Of a DNA stretch of 64,000 nucleotides, positions 8,352 through 16,421 are shown piece after piece; within the stretch, counting starts at the first letter, position 1, and every line of letters starts with the position of its first letter. Source of the stretch: Vibrio hepatarius (GTDB taxonomy: Bacteria > Pseudomonadota > Gammaproteobacteria > Enterobacterales > Vibrionaceae); the NCBI RefSeq assembly GCF_001274785.1, contig NZ_LHPI01000035.1, positions 47,654-111,653 of the forward strand, read 5' to 3'. The position numbers and the translations under genes are program-made. The notes beneath the pieces are model-generated. The model saw nothing but the letters and a program-made list of their open reading frames with translations, ran no database searches and was not told the origin of the DNA.

Positions 8352-8840
8352 CTAGATCATTTGAATGTTGATCTGATTATTTAAAGGCTGAACCTTTTTT
8401 TGTAGCTGCGTAAGCTCTTCAATGATCGCGTCTTGCAGGCGAGATTCTGCCTTTTGACGCTCCAGAGTCTGCTTCATGCGTTCTTTTTTCACTAGCTGCT
8501 GACGGTCTTCGCCGCGCGCCATGTCTTTTACGATATGAAACAGTTCAGCTGTCGCTGGGTACTCTTTATCGAAATCCACTCGGTCGTCACCTTGGACATA
8601 ATCCATGATGTTATATAGACGAATGCTGATCTCTGATAAGTCACATTGACCTTGAATGCCCGCGAGACACAACACATGAACGCTCTCGAAGATGTTCGCG
8701 TTGCGTTTTTCGATCGCTAATTGCTTATGCTGCTCTTGCAACTCCTTTTGCTTTTTCAGCTGGAGCAGAAGGTAACCTGCATAAGACGCTAAGCCGAGAA
8801 TAATGATTCCACCAGCAATGGCTAACACGGTTACGTTCAT
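8352..8840 (-). CDS. DUF2489 family membrane-anchored protein
   Basis: A 162-residue protein with one N-terminal membrane segment (about residues 4-26, VLAIAGGIIILGLASYAGYLLL), then a charged cytoplasmic region rich in Lys, Glu and Gln that is probably helical. The pattern and its position between yihI and hemN match the uncharacterised DUF2489 proteins of Vibrio. No catalytic motif is seen. It starts 9 bases after the yihI stop, so it likely shares a transcript with yihI and the methyltransferase upstream. Function unknown; its link to hemN is only positional. Confidence 0.8.
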   Translation of the reverse strand: MNVTVLAIAGGIIILGLASYAGYLLLQLKKQKELQEQHKQLAIEKRNANIFESVHVLCLAGIQGQCDLSEISIRLYNIMDYVQGDDRVDFDKEYPATAELFHIVKDMARGEDRQQLVKKERMKQTLERQKAESRLQDAIIEELTQLQKKVQPLNNQINIQMI

Positions 8841-8849
8841 AACGGGCTC

Positions 8850-9410
8850 TTATCCTTTAAATTGGTTCAGATCCAAGTCTTCAAATTGCGATAGTAGGTC
8901 ATCATCCGTCGCGGCTTTTTTGCTCGCTTTTTTCACGGTTGGCTCTACAACGACTTCTTCTTCAAACTCTTCTTCCGCAGGCTCTTCGTAAAGACCTAAC
9001 TGCTTCATCAGAACTTCGATGCGCTCAAGCTTCTCGTCGACATATTTTTGTAGACCAGCACCTAAGCTTTCACCGTTGTCTAGACGGTCAAGCAATACGT
9101 TTAGTTGCGCGTCGTTCTCTAGCATCTCTAGCTCTTTCTCCGCGTTTACGCGGCGCTCAGCCTTGTTTGGCTTCTTCGCAGCTTCAACCACGAGAGGAAT
9201 TTTCTTCTTGCTACCTAAACGCGGGTCTAGCTTTTGAGCAGCACTGCGCTGCTTCTGCGCTTTTTCTTCTGAGTTACGCGTACCTGTCTTTAGACCTTTA
9301 CGCTTTTTCTCTCTTTTACGCAGACGTCCTTCAACGTCTGACTGTGTACGGTTACGAACAACGACTACGTCGCCGTTACCGCCTGATCTTGCTTTCTTAC
9401 TACGGCTCAT
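8850..9410 (-). CDS. yihI: Der GTPase-activating protein YihI
   Basis: A 186-residue protein of the YihI family, which stimulates GTP hydrolysis by the ribosome-assembly GTPase Der (EngA). Recognisable features are the basic N-terminus (MSRSKKARSGGNG, then Arg/Lys-rich to about residue 75), a middle helix segment ELEMLENDAQLNVLLDRLD, and an acidic C-terminal tail that ends FEDLDLNQFKG. Its start codon overlaps the stop of the upstream methyltransferase gene in the form TAATG, pointing to translational coupling. Confidence 0.94.
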   Translation of the reverse strand: MSRSKKARSGGNGDVVVVRNRTQSDVEGRLRKREKKRKGLKTGTRNSEEKAQKQRSAAQKLDPRLGSKKKIPLVVEAAKKPNKAERRVNAEKELEMLENDAQLNVLLDRLDNGESLGAGLQKYVDEKLERIEVLMKQLGLYEEPAEEEFEEEVVVEPTVKKASKKAATDDDLLSQFEDLDLNQFKG

Positions 9411-10048
9411 TACTGGGGCTTCCTCAGTAAAATTACATCATTACCAATAAATTCAAGCTCGAGCTGATCCCGCTCCGCCAAGTACTGAAACGTGTTTCGG
9501 CTAAAGAACACCACGTGCGTCGGGTCATTCTTGTAGTGCCAATTGGCAAACGCTTCGACATTGATAACCAGTTTGGTCATCAGACCAATCCAGCCACCTG
9601 GCTTAACCAAATTTAACCATTGTTGCCACACGCTATCAGGATCATAAAGATGCTCGATAACCTCTGTGGACGTCATAAAGTCGTACTCTCTTTCTAACAC
9701 CTTCTTATCAGGATGATAGTAGATATCGTACAAACTCATTGTGTGACCCTGCTCTTCCAACATTATGGATAACGTTGGTCCCGGACCACAACCGAAATCT
9801 ATCCCGTGAGATGCAGGTTCAATACGCTCTAATATGGGGTCAGCCACCCGCGATAAAAAGCGTCGATAGCCCTCGTCATTTGGATCATTTTCGTGCATGT
9901 CGTAGTGCGCTTTTTCCTCCGTCGCATCCAGTCTTTGGTCTGGACTGACGAATACTAGCTCACACTGCAAGCACTGAAGATACGCACGACGCTTATCTTC
10001 AAAGTAATGTTGAGTATCCAAGCTTTGACAAAGTGGGCAGTGGTGCAT
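9410..10048 (-). CDS. Class I SAM-dependent methyltransferase with N-terminal zinc ribbon
   Basis: A 212-residue cytoplasmic methyltransferase. Residues 4-29 carry two CxxC pairs (CPLC and CLQC), a likely zinc ribbon. The SAM-binding motif is HGIDFGCGPGPT near residues 90-101, followed by an acidic DIYYHPD loop and the STEVIEHLYDP motif, as in the Methyltransf_23 type. I chose the ATG at 10048 because it follows GAGGATGTAACA; the longer in-frame extension upstream lacks a ribosome site. It is coupled to yihI by a one-base overlap. The substrate is unknown. Confidence 0.85.
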   Translation of the reverse strand: MHHCPLCQSLDTQHYFEDKRRAYLQCLQCELVFVSPDQRLDATEEKAHYDMHENDPNDEGYRRFLSRVADPILERIEPASHGIDFGCGPGPTLSIMLEEQGHTMSLYDIYYHPDKKVLEREYDFMTSTEVIEHLYDPDSVWQQWLNLVKPGGWIGLMTKLVINVEAFANWHYKNDPTHVVFFSRNTFQYLAERDQLELEFIGNDVILLRKPQ

Positions 10049-10257
10049 TGTTACATCCTCAAACAGGGATGCGAAACATACCAGAAACTGGCCGGAGAGT
10101 GGAGTACTATTGTACAAATAATCATCGATCCAAGGAAATATTCCCGAATCATGCAGGAATCAGAGCCACGAGATAAGTAAACCCGTGCTTAAGACTTTAG
10201 TTAACTGACTTTTAGCGGTGAGAATGAAGAGTATATCCAGAGGCGGATTAAGAGAAA

Positions 10258-10613
10258 TAAAAAAAGCGATAGGAAGTCCCCATCGCTTTCTAAATGCCCG
10301 AAGGCCAAACTGTGTTGCACCGAGTATAGTGCACCAAATATCCTTTTGTTTTTCGCGCTTTCCCTGCAAAAAGGTGTCGTTTTTCACCATCCTAGTGAAT
10401 TTTGGCTTTCCGTGTTACTTCCTGTATTGGGGCTAATCCTGAGCCTGTTCCCTTACAATGTCTAAACCGTTAGACAAGTCGACCATCCCTATCGAGTAAG
10501 CGTCCTGCTTACCCCTTTCCTTACTTATTTCACAAGCATCCCTTGCCTGCATCCCTTTAAGACCATCCTAGTCTTATTTCCCTTATCAGCACCCCTGCCG
10601 ATGTAGACACTTT
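10258..10613 (-). ncRNA. csrC: CsrB-family regulatory RNA (csrC-like), CsrA antagonist
   Basis: A minus-strand RNA of about 355 bases with no coding frame. It contains about 15 GGA motifs, many in hairpin loops: AAGAC-taggatg-GTCTT (10559-10575), TTCAC-taggatg-GTGAA (10383-10399) and GCT-caggatt-AGC. This repeated loop-GGA design is the hallmark of CsrB/CsrC/RsmZ RNAs, which sequester the translational regulator CsrA. A perfect -10 box, TATAAT (10625-10620), sets the start, and a strong hairpin with T run (AAAGCGAT / ATCGCTTT, 10263-10289) sets the end. The site between yihI and engB matches csrC in Escherichia coli. Which of the Vibrio copies (CsrB, CsrC, CsrD) it is remains uncertain. Confidence 0.85.
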
Positions 10614-10619
10614 ACTGCG

Positions 10620-10656
10620 ATTATATTTCCAAGCAATCATCGCGAATAAATATTCG
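10620..10656 (-). promoter_or_regulatory. Promoter of the CsrB-family RNA
   Basis: A consensus -10 box TATAAT (10625 to 10620 on the minus strand) with a perfect 6-bp dyad, CGAATA-aa-TATTCG (10643-10656), at the place of the -35 box. CsrB-type RNAs are driven by the VarS/VarA (BarA/UvrY) system in Vibrio; the dyad may be a regulator site, but it does not closely match a UvrY box that I can recall. Confidence 0.55.
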
Positions 10657-10810
10657 GCACTTTTTTTAGGTCAAATTTTAGCTGATATATTTTTCAATAA
10701 CTTAATGAATCGCTGCGACCAATTTCAGTACCACGAATAGCCGATCTCTCACAAAGTGGATGGCGAGAAAAGAAATGAGCGGCGTACTTGCACAGTGACA
10801 GCGATCAAAT

Positions 10811-10843
10811 GAAAAAGCCCAGAGAGAACTCTGGGCTTTTTCA
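10811..10843. terminator. Terminator after the cytochrome c4 gene
   Basis: GAAAAAGCCCAGAG / CTCTGGGCTTTTTC, a near-perfect symmetric hairpin with T runs on both strands, 33 bases past the cytochrome stop codon. Confidence 0.92.
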
Positions 10844-10875
10844 TTACAACTTGTGCTCGAACGAATAAGTAGGGC

Positions 10876-11493
10876 TTAGTGTAGGCCACCAACGTATTTC
10901 GAAAGTACAGCGATATCGTCATCTGTCAGCTTTTTAGCCACATCACGCATCATAGCGTTCATGTCGTTACCACGTTTTTCATCGCGGAATTTTTCTAGCT
11001 GAGCTTTGATGTAATCGGCGTGCTGACCAGAGATTTTAGGGAAACCTGACAGCTCTGTACCGTTACCACGTGGACCATGACAAGCGATACAAGCCGTTAG
11101 GCCACGCTCAGCATCACCAGCGGTGTATAGAGATTTACCTTTCTCTACAACGTTTTCAGGTGTTGTATTAGGAGAAATTGGTAGTGAAGCGTAGTAAGCA
11201 GCAAGATCTTGCATATCTTGCTCAGACAGTGGCATTGCCATACCACTCATTACAGGGTCGTAACGACCTTGCTTACCGTTGCTAGTCATACCCAGTTTCA
11301 GGTCTTTCAGCTGCTTCTCAATATATTTAGCATGCTGACCTGCAAGTTTAGGGTACATTGCGAGTTGACTGTTGCCATCAGCACCATGGCAGGCAACACA
11401 AGTTTGGGATTTTGCTTTACCAGCTTCAATGCTGCCTTGGGCCCACACAGAGCAGCTGGCTAAAAGACTCAAGATTAGCGCTAATTTCTTCAT
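10876..11493 (-). CDS. Diheme cytochrome c4
   Basis: A 205-residue periplasmic electron carrier with a Sec signal peptide (MKKLALILSLLASCSVWAQ, cleaved near residue 19) and two heme c sites, CVACHG near residue 32 and CIACHG near residue 135. The two-domain cytochrome c4 layout, with distal Met candidates in MSGMAMPLS and MNAMMRDV, is normal. It probably passes electrons to a terminal oxidase such as the cbb3 type. It is divergent from engB and ends at its own terminator. Heme attachment needs the Ccm system, which is not in this window. Confidence 0.95.
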   Translation of the reverse strand: MKKLALILSLLASCSVWAQGSIEAGKAKSQTCVACHGADGNSQLAMYPKLAGQHAKYIEKQLKDLKLGMTSNGKQGRYDPVMSGMAMPLSEQDMQDLAAYYASLPISPNTTPENVVEKGKSLYTAGDAERGLTACIACHGPRGNGTELSGFPKISGQHADYIKAQLEKFRDEKRGNDMNAMMRDVAKKLTDDDIAVLSKYVGGLH

Positions 11494-11641
11494 GACATTC
11501 CATTATAATTATCAAGCTTCCAGTACCACTCTGCGTTAACACTCATGGTACAATAGGCGACCTTATGCCGAGCACGGTTATTTTACACAATTTCACAAAA
11601 AAGTAATCAATCGACTACACAAAGTCGAGATGGAGTTAACA

Positions 11642-12307
11642 GTGAGCGTAAAAATTCATTATCAAAACACCCATTTCATCACCAGCGCACCTGACATTCG
11701 TCACATGCCTGAAGATGAAGGTATCGAAGTTGCGTTCGCAGGACGTTCCAACGCCGGTAAGTCGAGCTCTCTTAACCGCTTGACGAACCAGAAAAGTTTA
11801 GCAAAAACCAGTAAGACCCCAGGTCGAACTCAGCTAATCAACTTATTTAAGGTCACCGACGGCTGCCACATCGTCGATTTGCCAGGGTACGGTTTCGCGC
11901 AGGTCCCACTTGAAATGAAGAAAAAGTGGCAAAAGTCTCTCGGCGAGTATCTACAAAAACGCCAATGTTTGAAAGGACTCGTGGTTTTAATGGATATCCG
12001 TCATCCAATGAAAGACCTCGACCAACAACTTATCTACTGGGCGGTAGATAGCGGCATCCCAGTGCAAGTGTTGCTGACTAAAGCAGACAAGCTGAAAAGC
12101 GGCGCGCGTAAAGCACAAGTGCTGAAAATCAAACAAGACGCGAAAGGTTTTGGCGGTGATGTCAGCGTGGCGGCGTTCTCTTCCCTGAAAGGCATCGGTG
12201 TCGACGTACTTCGTAGCAAACTTGACGAGTGGTTCGCACCTGCGCTTACAGAGTCAGTGGTCGAAGAGATTGTTGAAGAAGAACAGCAAAGCGACGAGCA
12301 AGAATAA
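11642..12307 (+). CDS. engB: Ribosome biogenesis GTPase EngB/YsxC (YihA)
   Basis: A 221-residue TRAFAC-class GTPase needed for large ribosomal subunit assembly. GTP-binding motifs are clear: G1 GRSNAGKSS near residues 32-40, G3 DLPGYG near 79-84, G4 TKADK near 145 and G5 SSLKG near 182. The tail is acidic (VVEEIVEEEQQSDEQE). I chose the GTG at 11642 (protein MSVKIHYQ) because GGAG lies 6 bases upstream; the ATG at 11630 contains that GGAG inside the frame. It is divergent from cytochrome c4 and stands alone with its own terminator. Confidence 0.95.
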   Translation: MSVKIHYQNTHFITSAPDIRHMPEDEGIEVAFAGRSNAGKSSSLNRLTNQKSLAKTSKTPGRTQLINLFKVTDGCHIVDLPGYGFAQVPLEMKKKWQKSLGEYLQKRQCLKGLVVLMDIRHPMKDLDQQLIYWAVDSGIPVQVLLTKADKLKSGARKAQVLKIKQDAKGFGGDVSVAAFSSLKGIGVDVLRSKLDEWFAPALTESVVEEIVEEEQQSDEQE

Positions 12308-12326
12308 CGCTCTGGACTATCTAAGT

Positions 12327-12356
12327 AGCCTCACTCACCGAGTGGGGCTTTTTTAT
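12327..12356 (+). terminator. Terminator after engB
   Basis: AGCC-t-CACTC / GAGTG-g-GGCT hairpin followed by six T. Confidence 0.88.
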
Positions 12357-12743
12357 ATACCGCAGATACAAAAATCCCCACCATCCTGGCGGGGAAACGG
12401 GAGAGAAATAGTAGTAATAATTATTGTGTGCTAAGGATTGTCGAAACTGATGCGATATGCAATCCCCTTTTCCCATCCCATAAATGTTCCCACCATCATT
12501 AACAACACCAACATAAGACACTGATAAGTAAAAAGATAACCTATAAGTTCATAAGTCAAATTGCAGGATTTATGCATTGGTTTTCGAATTGAAATAACAA
12601 AAGTGTGAATGGAGTTTTATTACAAAATTTTGCTTAGTTACAAACAAGAACAAGGGAAGTGGCGTAATGCGTGGCGAGAGGAAATAACACCAAGATAGGG
12701 AAATAATCGATGTTAGTCGGGCGGTAAAAGTTTTCTTTGCCCC
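12357..12743. other. Intergenic stretch without a recognised gene
   Basis: About 390 AT-rich bases between the engB terminator and the Spot 42 terminator. I see one small hairpin (CCCCACC-atcct-GGcGGGG, near 12375-12393) and two similar short motifs, CCCACCATC near 12376 and again near 12490. No convincing reading frame, promoter plus terminator pair, or known RNA was found. Confidence 0.5.
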
Positions 12744-12851
12744 AATAAAAAACGCCCCAGTCAAAAGCTGACTGGGGCGGCTGAATCAGCCTAATCCAAT
12801 AACGTGAAACAAAAGGTCTGAAAGATAGAACATCTTACCTCTGTACCCTAC
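12744..12851 (-). ncRNA. spf: Spot 42 RNA
   Basis: A minus-strand RNA of about 108 bases. Its 5' end GTAGGGTACAGAGGTAAGAT, the middle block with CTTTCAGACCTTTT, and the 3' terminator GCCCCAGTCAG / CTGACTGGGGC followed by six T match Spot 42 of Escherichia coli almost base for base. Spot 42 is an Hfq-dependent RNA that represses secondary carbon-source genes and is itself repressed by cAMP-CRP. A plausible -10 box TACATT (12864 to 12859) lies 7 bases before the start. The position next to polA is the conserved one. No CRP site was identified with confidence. Confidence 0.96.
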
Positions 12852-12962
12852 GCCGTTTAATGTACAACAATTGGTCAGAAATGAAAACTCTTTTTGTAGT
12901 TTTTTTTCATTAAGGTTTTATTAAACTACATTTCACCAAGACATCTGAGATCTTATTTAGAG

Positions 12963-12993
12963 ATAAAAAAAAGCTGGCGTTTGTGCGCCAGCT
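12963..12993 (-). terminator. Terminator after polA
   Basis: AGCTGGCG (12972-12979) and CGCCAGCT (12986-12993) form an 8-bp stem; on the minus strand eight T follow. Confidence 0.93.
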
Positions 12994-13026
12994 CATACAA
13001 ATCAGTCAAAACTGCTCAAATAGTGT

Positions 13027-15816
13027 CTAGTGCGCTTGATCCCAGTTGTCACCATGACCCGCTTCTGCCACTAGAGGCACTTCAAGCTGTGCTGCAGATT
13101 CCATCAATTCTTGTACTTTACTTTCAATTTCGGCTAAAGACGACTCTTGAACTTCAAAGACCAATTCATCGTGCACTTGCATCAATAGTTTCACACGACC
13201 ATCACCTTCTTTTTGAATCCATTCGTCGACGAGTAGCATTGCCTTCTTGATAATGTCCGCCGCAGTACCTTGCATCGGTGCGTTAATCGCCGCGCGTTCT
13301 GCCGCTTTACGACGCATACCATTACGAGACTTAATTTCCGGCAAGTGCAAACGACGACCAAAAATCGTCTCAACATAGCCTTGCTCTGACGCCGCACTAC
13401 GCGTGTCTTCCATGTACTGCATCACGCCAGGGTAACGCTCAAAGTAAGTGTCCATGTACTGCTGCGCTTCACCACGTGGAATAGCGAGCTGTTTTGCCAG
13501 ACCAAACGCACTCATACCGTAGATAAGACCGAAGTTCACCGCTTTCGCTCGGCGACGTTGCTCACTGGTCACGTCTTCGATGTTGACGCCAATGATCTCC
13601 GCCGCGGTTGCCGCGTGGATATCTTTACCCTGCTGGAAAGCCTCAAGTAACGCTTTGTCACCCGATAAGTGCGCCATAATGCGTAGCTCAATCTGCGAGT
13701 AGTCGACCGCCATGATCTTATAACCGTGCGGCGCGATAAACGCCTGACGGATGCGACGACCTTCTTCATTGCGGATTGGAATGTTCTGCAAGTTTGGATC
13801 GGTTGAAGATAGGCGACCCGTCGCAGTCACCGCCTGATGATAAGAAGTATGCACTCGGCCCGTTTCAGGGTTAATCATCTTCGGCAGCTTATCAGTATAA
13901 GTCGACTTCAGTTTCGCCAGACCACGGTATTCCAAGATCAGTTTTGGTAGTGGGTAATCCAGCGCTAGCTCTTGCAGTACCTCTTCATTCGTCGATGGCG
14001 TGCCTGAAGGGGTTTTCTTAACAACTGGTAATCCCATTTTCTCGAACAAGATCGCTTGTAGCTGCTTCGGCGAGTTCATATTGAACTCCTGCTCTGCCAC
14101 TTCATACGCTTTCTGTTCTAGCTCATCCAAACGCTGGGCAATTTCTTGTGATTGCGCAGAGAGCTTCATGTCATCAATCAGAACACCAGTGCGTTCGATA
14201 CGCGATAACACAGGCACCAGTGGGACTTCAATTTGTTCGTAAATCGCTTTGAGCTTGTCATCGCTTTCGATGTTGGCAATCAAGCGGTTGTGTAGACGCA
14301 GAGTTACATCTGCATCTTCCGCTGCATACGGTGATGCTTGCTCTAACTCGATTTGGTTGAAAGTCAGCTGCTTTTTGCCTTTACCCGCAATTTGTTCAAA
14401 CGAGATGCAACTGTGCTGAAGGAAACGCAGCGCCAAGCTATCCATATCGTGCTTGCCGCCGACACTGTTGTAGACGTAAGACGCCAACATAGTGTCGTAT
14501 TTAATCCCTTTCAGCTCGATATCGTAGCGCGCTAACACGCTGGCATCGTACTTAAGGTTCTGGCCGACTTTCGCCTGGTTGTCGTCTTCTAAAATTGGTT
14601 TTAGCTGCGCCAGTACCCAATCGCGGTCGAGTTGTTTTGGCGCGTCTAAGTAATCGTGGGCAACAGGCACATAAGCCGCCACCCCTTCTTCAGTCGCGAA
14701 CGACAAACCAACGAGATTTGCGACCATGTAGTCGAGACTGTCGGTCTCCGTATCAAACGCAAACACCTCTGCCGCTTTTAGCTTTTCAAGCCAAGCGTTG
14801 AACGTTTCTTCGTCTAGAATCGTTTCGTATTGACTGCGGTCGATGGTAACCGCTGGTGTTTCCAGTTCAGGGGCAAGGTTAGAAGAAGACGCGCTTGCGC
14901 CTGATTTCTCTACCGCTTCTACTACCCCAGTGCCGCCGTCGAGCAGTTCATTCAGCCATGATTTGAATACCAGTTGGCCGTAAAGCTTAATAAGCTCATC
15001 TTTATTTGGCGTGGTCTTGATCAGCGAGTCTGGCGTTTCGTCGAGTTCAACATCGAGTTTGATCGTCGCCAATTCATAAGACAGCATCGCGTTGTCTTTG
15101 TTGTCCACCAGCTTCTTCGCCATGGTTTTAGAACCACGGAAACCAAGCGGAGCGATGTCATCAAGGTTTTCATACAGCTTATCTAAACCGCCGATACCTT
15201 GAAGTAATGCCGTTGCGGTTTTATCACCTACGCCTGGTACACCAGGGATGTTATCGACTTTATCACCCATCAGCGCGAGGTAATCGATGATCAATTCAGG
15301 TGGGATACCAAATTTTTCAATCACACCTTCGCGATCCATCACCACGTTCGTCATGGTGTTGATCAAGGTAATGTTGTCATCCACCAACTGCGCCATATCT
15401 TTATCACCGGTACTAATAAGTACTGGCATGCCCTGCTTTGACGCTTGATGCGCGAGCGTACCGATTACGTCATCGGCTTCAACGCCCGGGACACAAATCA
15501 GCGGTAATCCCATCGCACGGATCACGTCGTATAGTGGTTCAATTTGACAACGCAGGTCGTCTGGCATTGGTGGACGGTTGGCTTTGTATTCTGCGTACAT
15601 CTCATCACGGAATGTTTTCCCTTTTGCGTCAAAGACAACCGCGATACGTTCGCTGTTGAACTGACGCATCATGCTACGCAGCATGTTTACCACACCGTAA
15701 ACGGCGTTAGTTGGGATATCACCATTGCTCATGGTGCCTGGGTAAGCGTGAAATGCACGGTATAGATAAGAAGAGCCATCAATCAAAATCAATGGATTGT
15801 CTGGAATACGAGCCAT
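13027..15816 (-). CDS. polA: DNA polymerase I
   Basis: A 929-residue repair and Okazaki-fragment-processing polymerase with all three domains. Residues 1-300 are the 5'-3' exonuclease (LILIDGSSYLYRAFHA, EADDVIGTLA, and the GVGDKTATALL helix-hairpin-helix). Residues about 320-510 are the proofreading 3'-5' exonuclease, with an intact FAFDTETDSLD active-site motif. The rest is the family A polymerase with motif A VDYSQIELRIMAHLSGD, motif B RRRAKAVNFGLIYG and motif C VHDE. Length matches E. coli Pol I (928). It stands alone; a group of DnaA-box-like sites lies upstream. Confidence 0.98.
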   Translation of the reverse strand: MARIPDNPLILIDGSSYLYRAFHAYPGTMSNGDIPTNAVYGVVNMLRSMMRQFNSERIAVVFDAKGKTFRDEMYAEYKANRPPMPDDLRCQIEPLYDVIRAMGLPLICVPGVEADDVIGTLAHQASKQGMPVLISTGDKDMAQLVDDNITLINTMTNVVMDREGVIEKFGIPPELIIDYLALMGDKVDNIPGVPGVGDKTATALLQGIGGLDKLYENLDDIAPLGFRGSKTMAKKLVDNKDNAMLSYELATIKLDVELDETPDSLIKTTPNKDELIKLYGQLVFKSWLNELLDGGTGVVEAVEKSGASASSSNLAPELETPAVTIDRSQYETILDEETFNAWLEKLKAAEVFAFDTETDSLDYMVANLVGLSFATEEGVAAYVPVAHDYLDAPKQLDRDWVLAQLKPILEDDNQAKVGQNLKYDASVLARYDIELKGIKYDTMLASYVYNSVGGKHDMDSLALRFLQHSCISFEQIAGKGKKQLTFNQIELEQASPYAAEDADVTLRLHNRLIANIESDDKLKAIYEQIEVPLVPVLSRIERTGVLIDDMKLSAQSQEIAQRLDELEQKAYEVAEQEFNMNSPKQLQAILFEKMGLPVVKKTPSGTPSTNEEVLQELALDYPLPKLILEYRGLAKLKSTYTDKLPKMINPETGRVHTSYHQAVTATGRLSSTDPNLQNIPIRNEEGRRIRQAFIAPHGYKIMAVDYSQIELRIMAHLSGDKALLEAFQQGKDIHAATAAEIIGVNIEDVTSEQRRRAKAVNFGLIYGMSAFGLAKQLAIPRGEAQQYMDTYFERYPGVMQYMEDTRSAASEQGYVETIFGRRLHLPEIKSRNGMRRKAAERAAINAPMQGTAADIIKKAMLLVDEWIQKEGDGRVKLLMQVHDELVFEVQESSLAEIESKVQELMESAAQLEVPLVAEAGHGDNWDQAH

Positions 15817-15918
15817 AGTCTTTTAGCATCCTAAAATAAAGATCTGCCTAGGATGCCATGACTGCGAGAGTGAATCCATTTTAACTCAATGAATCCAACT
15901 CACACATTTGTCGATTGT

Positions 15919-16091
15919 TTACCCACACTTAGAACTCATCTGTGGATAACTCTGTTTATATTATTTATCCACTGCCTACAAACATGAGTCCCAACAACAA
16001 ACAAAACACTTTAACCCATTGTTATTAAACAGATAAAACACAGATCTATCATACAAAGATCGATCCATTAACGATCTTCGATTGTGGAAAA
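15919..16091. promoter_or_regulatory. DnaA-box cluster upstream of polA
   Basis: One perfect DnaA box, TGTGGATAA (15941-15949, reverse orientation), faces TTATCCACT (15965-15973, 8 of 9) across a 15-base AT-rich spacer. TTACCCACA (15919-15927, 8 of 9) and TGTGGAAAA (16083-16091, 8 of 9) flank them. Several GATC sites occur nearby. DnaA is reported to stimulate polA in Escherichia coli, so a polA control region is the simplest reading; a DnaA-titrating site is possible. Box spacing relative to the polA promoter was not resolved. Confidence 0.55.
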
Positions 16092-16131
16092 GACTATTGG
16101 TGTCCTTTTATTCAGCGCTGATCTTGGGGCA

Positions 16132-16354
16132 TAAAAAAAGCGACATCTTTCGATGTCGCCTAGCAAAAACAGGTCAAAGCTTGTTCAAATGAGTGTCGGC
16201 TTTGCCAGAAAGCTATAAATTACACTGGAAGCAATGTGAGCAATGTCGTGTCAAAAAGAACTCGTGCAAGTTCGTTTAAATTCAGTGTCATCACCGTCTC
16301 CAATTTGAATCTGGTAACTCAACGTCCTTGTGAACTTCTCTCATTCCCTAAGAC
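16132..16354 (-). ncRNA. ryhB: RyhB iron-responsive small RNA
   Basis: A minus-strand RNA of about 220 bases, the larger size known for Vibrio RyhB. The conserved pairing core (16224-16252 on the other strand) contains GACATTGCTCACATTGC, identical to the E. coli RyhB core. The promoter is TTGCAG-17-TATTAT (-35 at 16390-16385, -10 at 16367-16362), covered by a Fur box. The end is the hairpin GCGACATC-tttc-GATGTCGC (16140-16159) with a seven-T run on the minus strand. RyhB is made when iron is scarce and represses mRNAs for iron-using proteins. Confidence 0.95.
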
Positions 16355-16362
16355 GAGATAAA

Positions 16363-16377
16363 TAATAACCATTCTCA
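16363..16377. promoter_or_regulatory. Fur box at the ryhB promoter
   Basis: TAATAACCATTCTCA (minus strand TGAGAATGGTTATTA) matches the 7-1-7 Fur consensus TGATAAT-N-ATTATCA at 11 of 14 positions and overlaps the -10 box, so Fur-Fe(II) binding would block transcription. Confidence 0.85.
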
Positions 16378-16395
16378 TTTATTACTGCAAGCACT

Positions 16396-16416
16396 AAATG
16401 AGAAAAAATCTCATTT
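16396..16416. promoter_or_regulatory. Palindrome between ryhB promoter and the acetyltransferase gene
   Basis: Perfect 8-bp arms AAATGAGA and TCTCATTT around AAAAA. It may terminate the acetyltransferase message. Its core TGAGAAA-A-AATCTCA also resembles a second, weaker Fur site upstream of ryhB. TCTCATTTATT also occurs as a direct repeat in the adjacent Fur box. Confidence 0.45.
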
Positions 16417-16421
16417 ATTTT

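Noticed and set aside
10160..10436. Short open frames on both strands in the gap beside the methyltransferase gene
   Set aside because: They lie on the CsrB-family RNA, have no ribosome sites and encode no recognisable protein.
12357..12743. Another small RNA between engB and spf
   Set aside because: One hairpin and two short repeated motifs are present, but no promoter and terminator pair can be assigned.
15919..16091. A replication origin at the DnaA-box cluster
   Set aside because: No 13-mer-type unwinding element or origin-linked genes (mnmG/gidA, dnaA, rctB) are present; a polA control or titration site is simpler.
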